Part shown: in pieces, positions 22,035 through 33,500 of the stretch | Layout: each line of letters begins with the position of its first letter | How positions within the stretch are numbered: position 1 is the stretch's first letter | Assembly: GCA_019096195.1 (NCBI GenBank) | Contig: JAGTXK010000091.1 | Location: forward strand, 496,001-560,000 | Source of the DNA: Boletus sp. NGJ | Lineage: Eukaryota > Basidiomycota > Agaricomycetes > Boletales > Boletaceae | DNA length: 64,000 nt | Reading direction: 5' to 3' | Translations under genes and position numbers: made by a program | The notes under the pieces: generated by a model | The model's input: the letters and a program-made list of their open reading frames with translations, nothing else | Database searches by the model: none | What the model was told of the DNA's origin: nothing

Positions 22035-24558
22035 TCAAAGTTTCGGTTTGAGGTTCAGGCCCTCATTGTCGCTGCCACACGGGTTAGACGAGCCGGCGAA
22101 TAGTTTGTAGAGCTCCTCGGCCGCTTTCCCGATCTCCTCTGTAAATTCTGCGTTGGGCATCTCGACGCGAGAGGTGATTGTGAACTGTAGGTAATCTGTG
22201 GTCAAGAACATCCTCACGTGAGTGTCCTTCCTTTCATCAAAACGCGGCATGGTAGACACACCATCGAATCCGGTCATGTAAGCGACTCCGAACCCATCGG
22301 GGACAACTTCACCCCATCCATACACTCCAAGGTGGCTACTGAAAACTGCACTGGTAGATAGTGTCCAATGTGAGGAGCGAGTATAGAGTGGGTCTGTGAA
22401 CAATGCTGGTGCAGACAAGGAGGATGGTTGAGAGAGGCGAAGACCTGGTGAGCGAGACAAAGTTAATTAAGTACTGGGATAGAACAGAGCAGCGAACCTA
22501 GCATGTGTCTGTCCACACCCTCGCCAATTGTGGCTTCTTGGGCAAGTTGCGTGTGTTTCTTGACCACGTCTCTCAACAATCGCACTTTCTCGTCCCTCGT
22601 TGCTAAGTCGATTATTAACCACCGAACACAGTCAAGATCTTTGCGAAACCAGAGACAATGTTGCAACTCACCAGATTGTCCCAGCATTGCCCGCACGAAC
22701 GCAACACATTCATTACTTACCACCCTGATGGTTTCCGTACGTCCCTTGTAGAACTTCCTTGTCGTAGCCGCCTCGTACGTACCCACAGGCCATGGTGTGA
22801 CTCGCCCGTTTTCGTCACCAAATCGTGCCGCGAGCCGTGCATATGCAACTTGCACGACCATCTGAGCCCATCCATCAGGACCTACGCCGAATGACTTGAT
22901 CGCAGCTTTGCCATAGTTCGTCCTAAGGAAGGAGAGGGAGTGCGAAGAAGCAAGATCATACAGGAACCGTTGGGCTTTTATTATTGCTCCATGGATTTCA
23001 GAGATGGATGTCAGATCGAAGTCCAAGGGTTCCGGGTTTGCAACAATAGAGGCTGAAGATGGTAAATGGAAAGTCGACTTGGGATCTGCCAGGAATCCAA
23101 GTAGCTCGTCACATAAGCGGATAGTGGGCGTCCCATCCATGACACTATGTTCTCCCATCAACCCTGCGACACTGTTATCAAACACTATGAATTGGAGGGG
23201 TTTATCGACGTAACGCGAGGAAAGGGCTCGTGAGACGTCTGTTGGATTCGTGGGCGTCTACGTATAGCAAGGTAATTGTATGAGTAAACATTAGGCGGAG
23301 GACGACGAGGTGTCTTCAGTCACCAAAGGTCACTCACCGCGAGTGTTCCATGCCACAGGGCCCTCGAAACATCTACATCGTTCTCTGGAGGTGGTGTCGA
23401 GTCATCTAAAGACACCACAAAAGCTGATGAATGAATCTCGCGAAAGATAGCTGCGTTCTGGGGAATAGAGGATAGACGTGCGAAATCCTACATCCACGTT
23501 AGATCTCAGAAAGCTCAAAAACATGATATATGTATATGATAATTGCTAGCGATATAAAGAAAATGTTGTGGAGCACGCACCTTTGCCCATGTATCTCTAT
23601 TGTGAGCGGTCAAGACACCGATTGCGGGGTATTCAACCGTACTGTGGTCGTATATATATTGAAACTGGCTGTAGTACAGATATGAATATTATCATCAGAG
23701 AAATTGAAGACAAACCGCACCTAATCAAATCACGCATGCCGGCGACCTCGCCACCAACTTCGGCCTTGATCTTCCAAAAGCGATTCTTGCGCACGACGAT
23801 GACATGCCCGAGATGGTCGTGTGGATTTGGGCTAGCGGCGTGAGAGACGCTCCAGTCGACGCCTTGTGTGCCTGGGACACGGCAACAGTCGAACATCCAA
23901 CTAAGTTGGGTCAAGCGTAAGTGAGGAGGTAAGAGTAATGTTAAGGTAGACAGACCGATAAGTATCCATGCAAAGTTGGGCGTCTTTAATCACGTCAGGG
24001 GATAATTGACCTGAACGAAGGTTCTGCCTGAACAACATGGCGGCGCGAGTGATAGCAGCAGCACGAGCGGCGGGTGTCTGGGGAAGATGTGTAGGTTGAG
24101 GTTCAAAACCATCTATAGATGGGAGTGATGATGAGAGCTGGGGGGGGGGTAGGATATACTTACAATAGTATGATACATTGACCACGACCTGAAGGAAGCA
24201 TGTGAGAGGAGGGAAGTTATGAAAGAGAGAGTCAGGAACTGACAGAGTCTCTGTAAGCCAGGTAGCCTAGGTCGTCCCACCACTCCTCTAACCAATGGTC
24301 TCTCTCATTCTTGCGCTGGAGGAGTAACTGTTGAAGGATGGGGCCAGGGCCGTCGGGGCGCGCGAAATCGTCGATCTTGTGGCATACGGAGTCGTACTCT
24401 TGGTGGGAACGGGCGAGAGGACGCAAGGAATCCTTGAGTCTTTGAAGAGTGGCAGGAAGAGGAGGGAGAGGGAGCGGCGGGAGGGTGGAGGGCTGGCGAG
24501 CAAAATTTGGGATGGGGGGGGCGAGTGCCTTCCAATTTTGTGGGCGAAGATTCGACAT
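22035..24558 (-). CDS. Carnitine O-acetyltransferase
   Basis: Transfers acetyl groups between CoA and carnitine for movement between peroxisome, mitochondrion and cytosol. MSNLRPQNWKALAPPIPNFA (ATG 24558) resembles family N-termini; an in-frame ATG at 24603 would add MIIVKSGSFRLAHRS, which is basic and hydroxylated. The choline/carnitine acyltransferase fold is clear: LEEWWDDLGYLAYRDSV, GVLTAHNRDTWAKDFARL, catalytic His in AGLMGEHSVMDGTPTIRLCD, GPDGWAQMVVQVAYARLAAR, YEAATTRKFYKGRTETIR and GWGEVVPDGFGVAYMTGFDG. It ends NLKPKL, a PKL tail that is a weak PTS1 candidate. Stop TGA 22035-22037. Several short introns. In yeast CAT2 alternative starts give mitochondrial and peroxisomal forms. Confidence 0.92.
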
Positions 24559-24826
24559 GGAACGGTGAGCGAGTCGAAAACTGCCCGACTTGACGATGAT
24601 CATGATTCACATGCAAAGTGATAATTGATCGGGGTCGATTCCGTTGGACCCTGTCACGCTCGGTCACACCTGAGGCATTGGAACTCCGTGTCGATTGGTG
24701 CGTTAATTTTGTACATTCGCCATGTCACGCTTTGTCCGCTTATCATATCCGACAGCATAAATATGCCAGAATGACTACAAGTCGTCTCGCCGTGTTCTGC
24801 ATGGCAAATGGCAACGCACAAACACA

Positions 24827-27078
24827 TCACTGGTCGGAAACAGTCTGCAACGTTCTGCTCCACTCGACAACCTTGGGATGGGCTTGTACCTAGCAGGGCA
24901 AGTGAGTGGCGGAATTGACGGGAGTGTATATTCCAACAAGATACCTTCTTTGCATCAAAGTTGAGGACTTGAAGTGCATCCAAGGAAGTCGCACGGGATA
25001 GAGCTACATATGCTTGACCTAGAAACCGGTGGGTATGGATGTGAAAGCAATCAATGGTGAACCTACCTTTCTCAAACACCCTGCCCAAGTCAACTTTGAC
25101 CCTTTCTAACGTTTGCCCCTGAGACTTGTGGATACTCATAGCCCATGCAAGAATTAAGGGAAGCTGACGGTCAGTCAGAAAACAAGCCCTGCAGCATTGA
25201 AACACATTATTCCCTCACCTGTGATCTCGAGACTTGTATTTCGCCATTGGGAAGCTCGACCTTCCAGTTTTCAGGCGCAACCAAAACTTCTCGCTTCATC
25301 TTGTTAGGCAACAGGAACTCCACAAGAGGAACCAACATATCGTTCGTTGCAGGAATTTTTCTCTCCGACTTGGGCCGCCCATTTTTATCAACGTCGTCAT
25401 AATCCGTTTGGTACAACGAGGGTTTCACAAACCGTAACACTTTGCCCATGCTTCCATTTACGAGTGATTCGTCCATGTTCTTGATAAGCATTACCTGAGC
25501 ACCAACACGCAGAGTGAGCTTCTGAGGGGCAATAAAATTTGAGAGCATCTTTTCTCTTTGAGTACGATCCATGACTGTTCCGGCATCACTCGCAACGAAG
25601 TCTTTCTCTTCCGTATTCAGAATCGACATCCGACCTTGGTTCGATCTGTCAACGTCCTCTCTGCGCGGAAATCTACAGGATATGATGGGTGAAAATACTC
25701 AACGAAGAAACTACACTCACAGTTCTGTTGGTCCAAGACCGTCCCCGTATTCGATTTCACGAGAGAGTGACCTGAACTTCGAGATGGAACGTTGCGTTAA
25801 TCGCCCGAATCTCATCTCGTTAAGCATGCCAACAAATTCTGCAGATGTTGAGTGTTTGAGGACAAATCCTTGTCAACAAACGCTGACCTTGGTCTTTTTG
25901 CCGAAAAACCTTTGTGAGATTAAATGTGTGTTTGATCGTTTGATTCCACATCTCTGCCTCGAATGCGAACTTCACTTGGGCCGTCCCTTTGGTCACAGGT
26001 GGAAGCTGGAAGAAATCACCGGTGACAACGACCTGTCCATTTTCCATGAGGGTGGAGCCAAGAGAGGGAGAAAGAGCGCACTTGGATTCCCCCAAATGGA
26101 TCCTTGGAGTGGCGGAGGGTGCTGGCGATTCTCGCCAACTTGTCAAACAAATCACCGTCTACCATGGAAACTGGGGTCCGTTAAATAGCGAAAATGCTTC
26201 AAATCTCGAGGCATTCACCTTCGTCAATAATAAGTACTTTGGTACGAGCCCACCTTGAGGCGGCCTTTCTGTTCTTCCGGATCTTTGAAACTAATTCCTC
26301 AACGGTACCCTCCCCGATTCCGATCCCTGCAAATGAGTGAATGGTCACGCCTCCGATATTGCATGCGGCAATGCCTGTCATTATGCGCCACTCAGCCTTA
26401 CGACCAGTCAATTAGAAGCATTTGCATGTGGGCGTACCTGTGGAGGCAGTGATTGCTACTGCGTCGGAAGTCCTGGAATGTCTTTTCCGGAGGGTTTGAA
26501 TAATCTCCCGTAGAAGGACAGACTTTCCAGTGCCTGCACAGTTAAGTGTATATATGCACAAGGATGAAGCCATTTGATTACATACCAGCGCTTCCTGTAT
26601 AGAATAAACTGTTTTCGAGCTCAACAAGTCGAAGGATCTGTCTTTGCTCTTGGCTAAGAAAGACACCTGCTGGCTGGGCTGCCGGGGTGGCAGCCGTCGT
26701 TGCAGAAACGCTGGTGGATTTAGTCTTGACAGCGGTAGAGGACAAGTAGGTGGTTGTTGTAAAGTTGGATGGATTCGTGTATACATCTTTCTCCCAACTG
26801 GAAGGCAAGGTTCGTTTCTTCGCTGTCGGCTCATGAGCAGATGCTGAAAGGGGTCGTTTGGTACCACTGGCTATGTCCGCCGTGGTAACGTTGGCGTATA
26901 TTTGCAGGGGTATGGATAGAAGGCTATTCTGCTCTCGTCCATCCAGACCAGCTTGAATGTCCCTCATACGCTGCGCCCGGGCGTCCAGAGGCTTTTGGGA
27001 AGCATCTGAATCAGTCTTCGAGCTTTCAGACCAGTTCCGCTTGACGGTTCGAAGCCCCGAAAGCGCTGATTTATGCAT
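24827..27078 (-). CDS. PIF1: PIF1 family 5'-3' DNA helicase
   Basis: Superfamily 1B helicase that resolves G-quadruplexes and R-loops, removes telomerase and maintains mtDNA. ATG at 27078 ([18 protein letters not shown]), then about 120 disordered Ser/Thr/Ala-rich residues. Helicase motifs in order: [13 protein letters not shown] (Q-motif), [11 protein letters not shown] (Walker A, split by an intron between GSAG and TGKS), [27 protein letters not shown] (Walker B), [14 protein letters not shown] (III), LTKVFRQKD (IV), [36 protein letters not shown] (V), [20 protein letters not shown] (VI). The last exon reads [20 protein letters not shown]; stop TGA 24827-24829. About eight short introns. 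No helitron Rep or HUH domain is adjacent, so this is a host gene. Divergent from TEL1. Confidence 0.94.
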
Positions 27079-27556
27079 TGCCGGTCAACGAGCGTTGGCA
27101 AAGTAGTAAGGGAATGACCGCAGCGACGGAATAACTGGGCACCAGTCACGGTAACGACAAGACGCGACCTCTTCTGCTCACGCGTATTCCTACATCGCGG
27201 TCACGTGAATTATTATGAGAAGGAAATTTAAAGCCATCGCATTGTAATTACCACTAACTTACTACTGTAATGTACGACAGAACAAAAACCATGCCAGATT
27301 CTCTGGGGTGTAAAATCTGCACTTCTCAGCTGCCCATTTCGACGTCAATCGGACGAGGAAATGTCGATCGATATTGGCTTTTCACCAGAACCGGTCCAGG
27401 GTGGAGACATAACTTCACTGTCCGGGCAGAAAGAAGCCATGAAGAGAAAAAAGAAAGGGCAATGTTTTTATACTTGTGAACCAAACAGACACAAACTCGT
27501 CCCTCTGAACTGCTGGCACAGTCGCGTTTCTCAATGAATGTTCCATTCTCCCTTCA
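27079..27556. promoter_or_regulatory. Divergent PIF1-TEL1 intergenic promoter region
   Basis: 478 bp between the ATGs of PIF1 (minus) and TEL1 (plus). It contains a perfect TCACGTGA palindrome at 27201-27208, 123 bp from the PIF1 ATG and about 350 bp from the TEL1 ATG. No coding sequence is recognised. Shared regulation is inferred from arrangement. Confidence 0.55.
27201..27208. promoter_or_regulatory. TCACGTGA E-box in the PIF1-TEL1 spacer
   Basis: Perfect 8-bp palindrome with a CACGTG core, on the PIF1-proximal side of the divergent spacer. Candidate bHLH site; not tested. Confidence 0.4.
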
Positions 27557-30500
27557 ATGTCCAACCTGAAGACGGTTATCGACCGTCTTAAAAGCGAGAA
27601 AGTAAAGGAGCGCCAGGAAGGAATCACCTTGCTCCGCTCCGCCTTCGCTCGTGAAGATGCCGTATACAGTATCGAAGACGGTCGTGGCTGGCTGGTCCTC
27701 TACCAAGCCTTGTTCACAGCGGTCAAGATCGAGAAGGTCGACGTCGTCAAGAAAAGTGGAAAGTCAGGAACAGCTGGTACAGCTGCCCAGCGCAGGCTCA
27801 CAGAAGCCGCGGCCGCAGTGCGCTGGTTGGTTGAGCGCAGTGTCCACTGTCTCAGCAAGAAAGCACTATCACCTCTTCTTGATCATCTTACCCAAATGCT
27901 TGTCCATCGTGGTCAATTATTCACTCCCGTAGCCTTGGATTACATCAAAACGATCAAAGTTCTGCTCGCTTGGACCCCTCACATGGACCATCTCAGCGTG
28001 GATATCTGGCTGAAGCTCGTGGAGATCAGCTTCAATATTATCCTGGATGATCCCATCGAAGATGACCTTGTACAAACAATAGACCAAATAGCAAGTTCTG
28101 CCCCGGTCGACGACCCTATGTATCAAAGTGACTCCTCACCGTCAGAGGATGGTAGCCTTCCGTCCACTGGTCGATCTACTTTGGCGCGGAAAAGACCACT
28201 GCGGGAGCGCAGTTCCACACATGTGCCGGGAGCAGTCACCGACAACCCCTCTGATCGCCGTGCACCTCGTCATCCCGTGTCTCTCGAGCAGATTGAATGT
28301 GCGTCCCTCTTGGCCCTCTTGTTCCGTCATTCTACTGCACCATTCCTGGCCGAGGTGGAGAGGCCAGATCCCAGCGATCCAGACAGCTTCCCTAAGAATT
28401 TCATCTTGGTACCTAGTACACCGTCACTATTCTGGCGGATGAAACGTTTCTTGCAGCGCTACCCCACAGACACTTCCCTACACCACGACTACCTTCTTGC
28501 ACTGCAGCCGTTCCTTTGTCAAGTGGCCCTTAACTGCAGACAGGAGGTTGATGATCTCGCCTGTTGCGGCTGGGATGCGTTGGTGGGATTATGGGGCACC
28601 AAGAACAAGCGAATCAAAGAAAGCTTAGTGGGTATTCTCAAGACTCTCTTCCCCTTCCTGACGGCAACTCGTGACGCGCCGAATCATGGCTGGGCAGACA
28701 GCGTTCAGAGGCTCTGGACCCTTCTCATCAGTGAAGCGGACAGTCGATGGGGTATCGAAGCACTCTCAATCGACTCGCTCAGGCTGCAAGTGAGCGTCGG
28801 TGAGGCCGACGAGCGAGAGGTATTCGTTGCCCAGACTTTCCGAGCTGGATGGAACTTCGATGCGAGCCAGGCATTAGCGTGGGCGCTGTTAGAATTGCAG
28901 GCTGATTGTGCCGAGAAAGTAAAATACGCATTTCCTGGTCAAGAGGCGTAGCTGAATATGACACTTACAGTTGTTTGAACATTCCGAGTCTGTGCATACA
29001 GGCACCCCTGAGGGAAGCACCTTCACAGGGAAGCGAGCAAAACGGGAAGACCCTATATCGGGCCTTCTCTATTCCTTACGAGCTACATCCACGATGAGCG
29101 TGAGGCTCTATCACCTGAAAATCCTACTTTTCTTTATCGACCGGCACTGGTATCGACTCCATAGCTCCCTTCAAAACGATGTGATCGCTACTGTGCTACA
29201 GTTCGTTTCGGTTGATGAAGTACCCATCCAGTCATGGGCGTTTCTCTGCCTGGCAGCTATAGCTCATTGTGATGGCATGCAACCGTCCTCAGTCTCTCCT
29301 TCCGATGAAACCACTTCGGCGATTTCCCGTCTGCGTGGACCTGCTACCTGGGATCCCATATGGACACATGCCATGCGTCGCGCAAACGTTCCAGTAGTAT
29401 GCCGGGCAGCCTGCCACGCTGCACATACTCTCGTGGGTTATTCGAGGCATCTTCTTACACCTCAGCGCGTCCTTGCGGAAATCGAGTCACTCGCGAAAGA
29501 TCTGGATCTCCAGGGGCCGAGCTTTCCCTACGATGCCGTTTGTATGTTCCTCGCTCAGTGCTTGAGGGTGGCCAGCCAGGATGTCAGACTATATCGCATG
29601 CAACTAGAGGAGAAGGTGCTGAGTTGGCTTCTTGACAATTGGCGGGTTGGCACCTCAGCGAAGGATGTCAGCGGTCGATCCCGTATGCCACCGCATACTA
29701 TTGGCGATTTCTTGGATCTTTTGGAGAGCGTGTGCGGATGTTCACGACGCAGTGACCCAATTTGCCGCATGGTGCTTCCAGACTGCGACATTGTAAATGT
29801 CATGGAGGAGCATCATAAAACGAGGATCATTCGGGATTACATACTACATGCAAAACTTCCCGTACTTGGCCGACATGAAAGCTCATTGGCGACAGGGGTC
29901 GCCCTCGCCCAAGAAATCCCGTCACCGGCGACCAAAGCAGATCAAGAACTGGTGCCTCCCAGAGGTCGTGAGAGGAGGGTTTCGGCATTCCTAATCAAGG
30001 CTATGGAATCCCTAATATCCGAATGGGAGATGGTGAGAGACAACCAGTTGCACCCCACAGCTGAGAAAGTACGGCAGTCCTTCGATGCAGCTATCACCGC
30101 TCTTATGTTCGAGTCCCTCCTTTCCCTGAATGGAACACATAGCAATAGGCGAGTCATCCAATCAGCTGGAAAGGTGGTTCTTCTTCTTGCTCCATTGGTG
30201 ACGGACATCAAGTGGACACCGGAGGAGAGACTCTTGATTCTAAAGGCTTTGGAACCCCTGGTTGTCGATACGGATCAGGACGATGGCGAAGACGGATGGG
30301 CAGCGTTGATTGAACCTAACCTGGAATCTGGGATCAAATCCCAGATTCTCCGTAGCTTACAGATGCGCGCCTCAAGCCACGTTCGTCCTCACAGCCAGCG
30401 TCGGTACCTGCAGCTTCTTCTTTGGGAGAACGTAGATGTACGTATTTTTCTTCTTTCTTTCTTTCGTGGTCCTTACAAATGCTGTTTTGCATTCAGGTTC

Positions 30501-33500
30501 AGAATGCCTTTGGCACGATTGCAAAGAAACTTAGACAATTGCTTAGCATCCTCACCGATCAGTCGACTGATAGGCGGGATCCCGGAGCAGTAGAACATGA
30601 TGGATTTGGTCCGATCAGAACCACTCAAAGTACTACCCCACAAGAAGAGCACGCATCACCGGTGGCTCTTGCAACACGCAGCTTAGCGGAAATATGTATC
30701 GTCTTCCTTGCTTCCATTCCTGTCTTACAATGTCCAACCGGGCAAACGCCACGCGACAAGGAGCTCATCAAATTGGTGGTAGAGTGTCCCGAGGAAAAGC
30801 TCCTGCTGCTTGGACCCCCGCTTTTGACTGTTGTGCGTAGGAGACTCCTCACCCTCAGCCTTGATGTCTTGGATAACTTGCTGGTCAAATGTGCCGATCT
30901 CCTTCGGAGATACTCTCACGCTATCAACGATCAATTCCATTTCCTGGTCGTCGACTTGCTGAAGTCATCTTCGCATATCTGGATGGAAAAAGAAGCTGCC
31001 ACATCTGTCATTGGTGAACGTGTGCAGGTTCTTTGTGGATGGATATCTAATATGATGGAGGCGGCGGAGACCAAAAAGAAGACGACTTCTTGGAAGATAC
31101 GTGACTTGGTCGCTTGCTTTTTGGCGGGATATCTCGCAGAAGATCCGTCGCAGACATTCTGGCCAGCCGACTATCATGATGTTGAAATCAAGCGTCCCAT
31201 GAGCACTTTGTTGGCGCTAAACGTCGACGAAGATATTCGCGTTCGTTTCCGTGCTGCAGTTCTCAGCGCGAGCTTATTTGCTGTCGACCATAACGAACTC
31301 GTTCACGAATACGAGAACCTGGACGGTTTCTATCAACTAGTCCGTGATTCGTTACCAAGGGATCTTGCACAGTACGGCTTTCTCTCCCTAACCATCGTTA
31401 GCCTAACTAAATCTGTCAGGTATGAACACATGCTCACCAGGACGCTCTGCCTGGGGAACATTATGATCGCCAGCTCGTATGTGAGGCGAGGACCTTACTG
31501 GCACCTTCTGGAAGCAGCCTTCCACAGCCCGTTGTATTCCCGCCACATTCAGATTGTGCTGCGTGGCGTTTCCGAGCGTCTCGGACTATCCAAACCCAGT
31601 GAACTCTTTGAGGCTTATGCTTCCCAAATTGCTTTATCCATTCGACAGAATTTCCTCGACATCCTGCGGCTGCCACCGAGTTTACTTGGTTATGCGAACA
31701 GAAGAGAGTGCGCTGAGGCAGCATTTCGCTTATTTACACCCGCCAACCTGATGGAGGGAGGGGGGAGCCAAGAAGCAGTCGCACATGGTCAACAATTGTT
31801 TGTTAACCACTGTTCCGCTATCCAAAAGACCATGGGAGACGGTCTTCGAGCATGCATCGGAGACCTCATTGGGTTACAGCTCGTTTCACTCGTTGACACA
31901 ACCAACGTTAGCGATTCCGCACTCACAACTCACCTCGAGAAACTTTTTCATTCCAAAGGCATCGACCTTCAACCCCTCGGAGGTTTCACGCAATGCGTAC
32001 GACAAAACGCAGCAAGCATCGCAGCCTCTGTCATCCGCTCCTTTGGTGACCAAGATTTTTCAGATGGCGGCGCAATCGTTGAGGGTCTGCGTGCTCATGG
32101 CCTGCGAGAAGCTGCTCGGACATTCACGTCGCTGAATAAATATCGCCGTTTGAACGACTTCAGATTTCATCCCCCGAACCTACCCCGTTTCGGCACCACC
32201 ACCATCTTGCGATCTTTGCAGTGGTGCACTTCAGCAGCAGTCTCGGAGCATGTCACTGCCATCTCGTACCACGTCCTTCATCAGATTTTTGCAGAGTTAC
32301 ACTCCACACCATTTGTCAACGAACAACTTCGCTTGTTGAACGGTATTAGCCTCCTGGTCGCTGTTCTCAACGAAAGGTTCAAGGATCCTACTCTGCTCCA
32401 TACCTTCATCCAAAAGTCATCTTCGTTGCTAGCACAGGCAGATCTCACTCGAGCAGCACAGTCATATCTCGAGTGGGGCTTCTCCGTCTATCAAACGGAG
32501 GTTCAACTTGACCAACGTTTCCCCGATATCTTGATCCGTGTTTGTGCTCTGTTAGACGATGACCATGCCGCCCCGAGTGCTCCCAGTGCTCTAAAATGGA
32601 ATCAGAAACTCTCGCTGTGGGTCGACGAGCAGGCACTTGTGCTTTGCGGGAATTCGAGGATTAAGGCACAAGTATTGAAAGCTCTGCCGGCGTGGTCTCA
32701 TCAGCCCTCACCAGAGCTCCTGTCTGTCGTTGAGGATATTACTGCTGACAGCCTGTCTGCCACTCTAAGCGACCATCGTATAGCCTCAAACAAGTTCCGG
32801 CTCGTACGAAGATTGCTCGAGTTGGCTGAGCGACATGCATATAGCAAATCACAATTCGCTATGACAGATTTCTGGCGTATCAAGGATTACATTCCCCTGA
32901 TGGCCTCTCTACAGCGGGATGATATTGATGCGTTCGCCTCCCTGCTTGTCGCCAACACCGGCAATATCTATGGCTTTGGCAGTGAACACCCCTTCCCCCA
33001 GACCTTGCGGGCTAGACACCGAAGGGATATCCGTCGCCAGGAAGAGGCACAGGTTAACCCTTCGCCTCACCGATCTGTCATACAAACTTTACTCGCCATG
33101 CTTGATGGGATTAATCCTTCGGAGGTCTATCTTGTCTACCTTACCCTCAAATCGCTGATCTCTGCGTCGTCTGAGGAGATCCTAGCTTTCCACCTTTGGT
33201 CTGCAGAAAATCTAACCCCACTTGAATTCTTCCAGCAGTTCCCTGTGGCACTGTCGATCCGTCCTGCACGCAGCATCGCCGAGCTCGATTCCATCCCACA
33301 CCCACCCACCGATTTTGCTGAATGGATTTGCTCTCTTTCAACACTTCTGGGCGATATACTGAACTCTTCCGACAAGTTCTATGCTCAACTGACCCCCCTC
33401 ATTGCGAATAATGTTCAGTTCGCGGAAGAAATACTTCCCATCCTCGTTCACACTCTGCTTTCTAGGGAGCTTTCGCAGGGTGCATCCTCTGTTACATCCA

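Noticed and set aside
24827-27078. Helitron-type transposon suggested by a PIF1 helicase
   Set aside because: The helicase has many short spliced introns, the full cellular PIF1 motif set, and no Rep/HUH domain or terminal hairpin nearby; it is a host gene.
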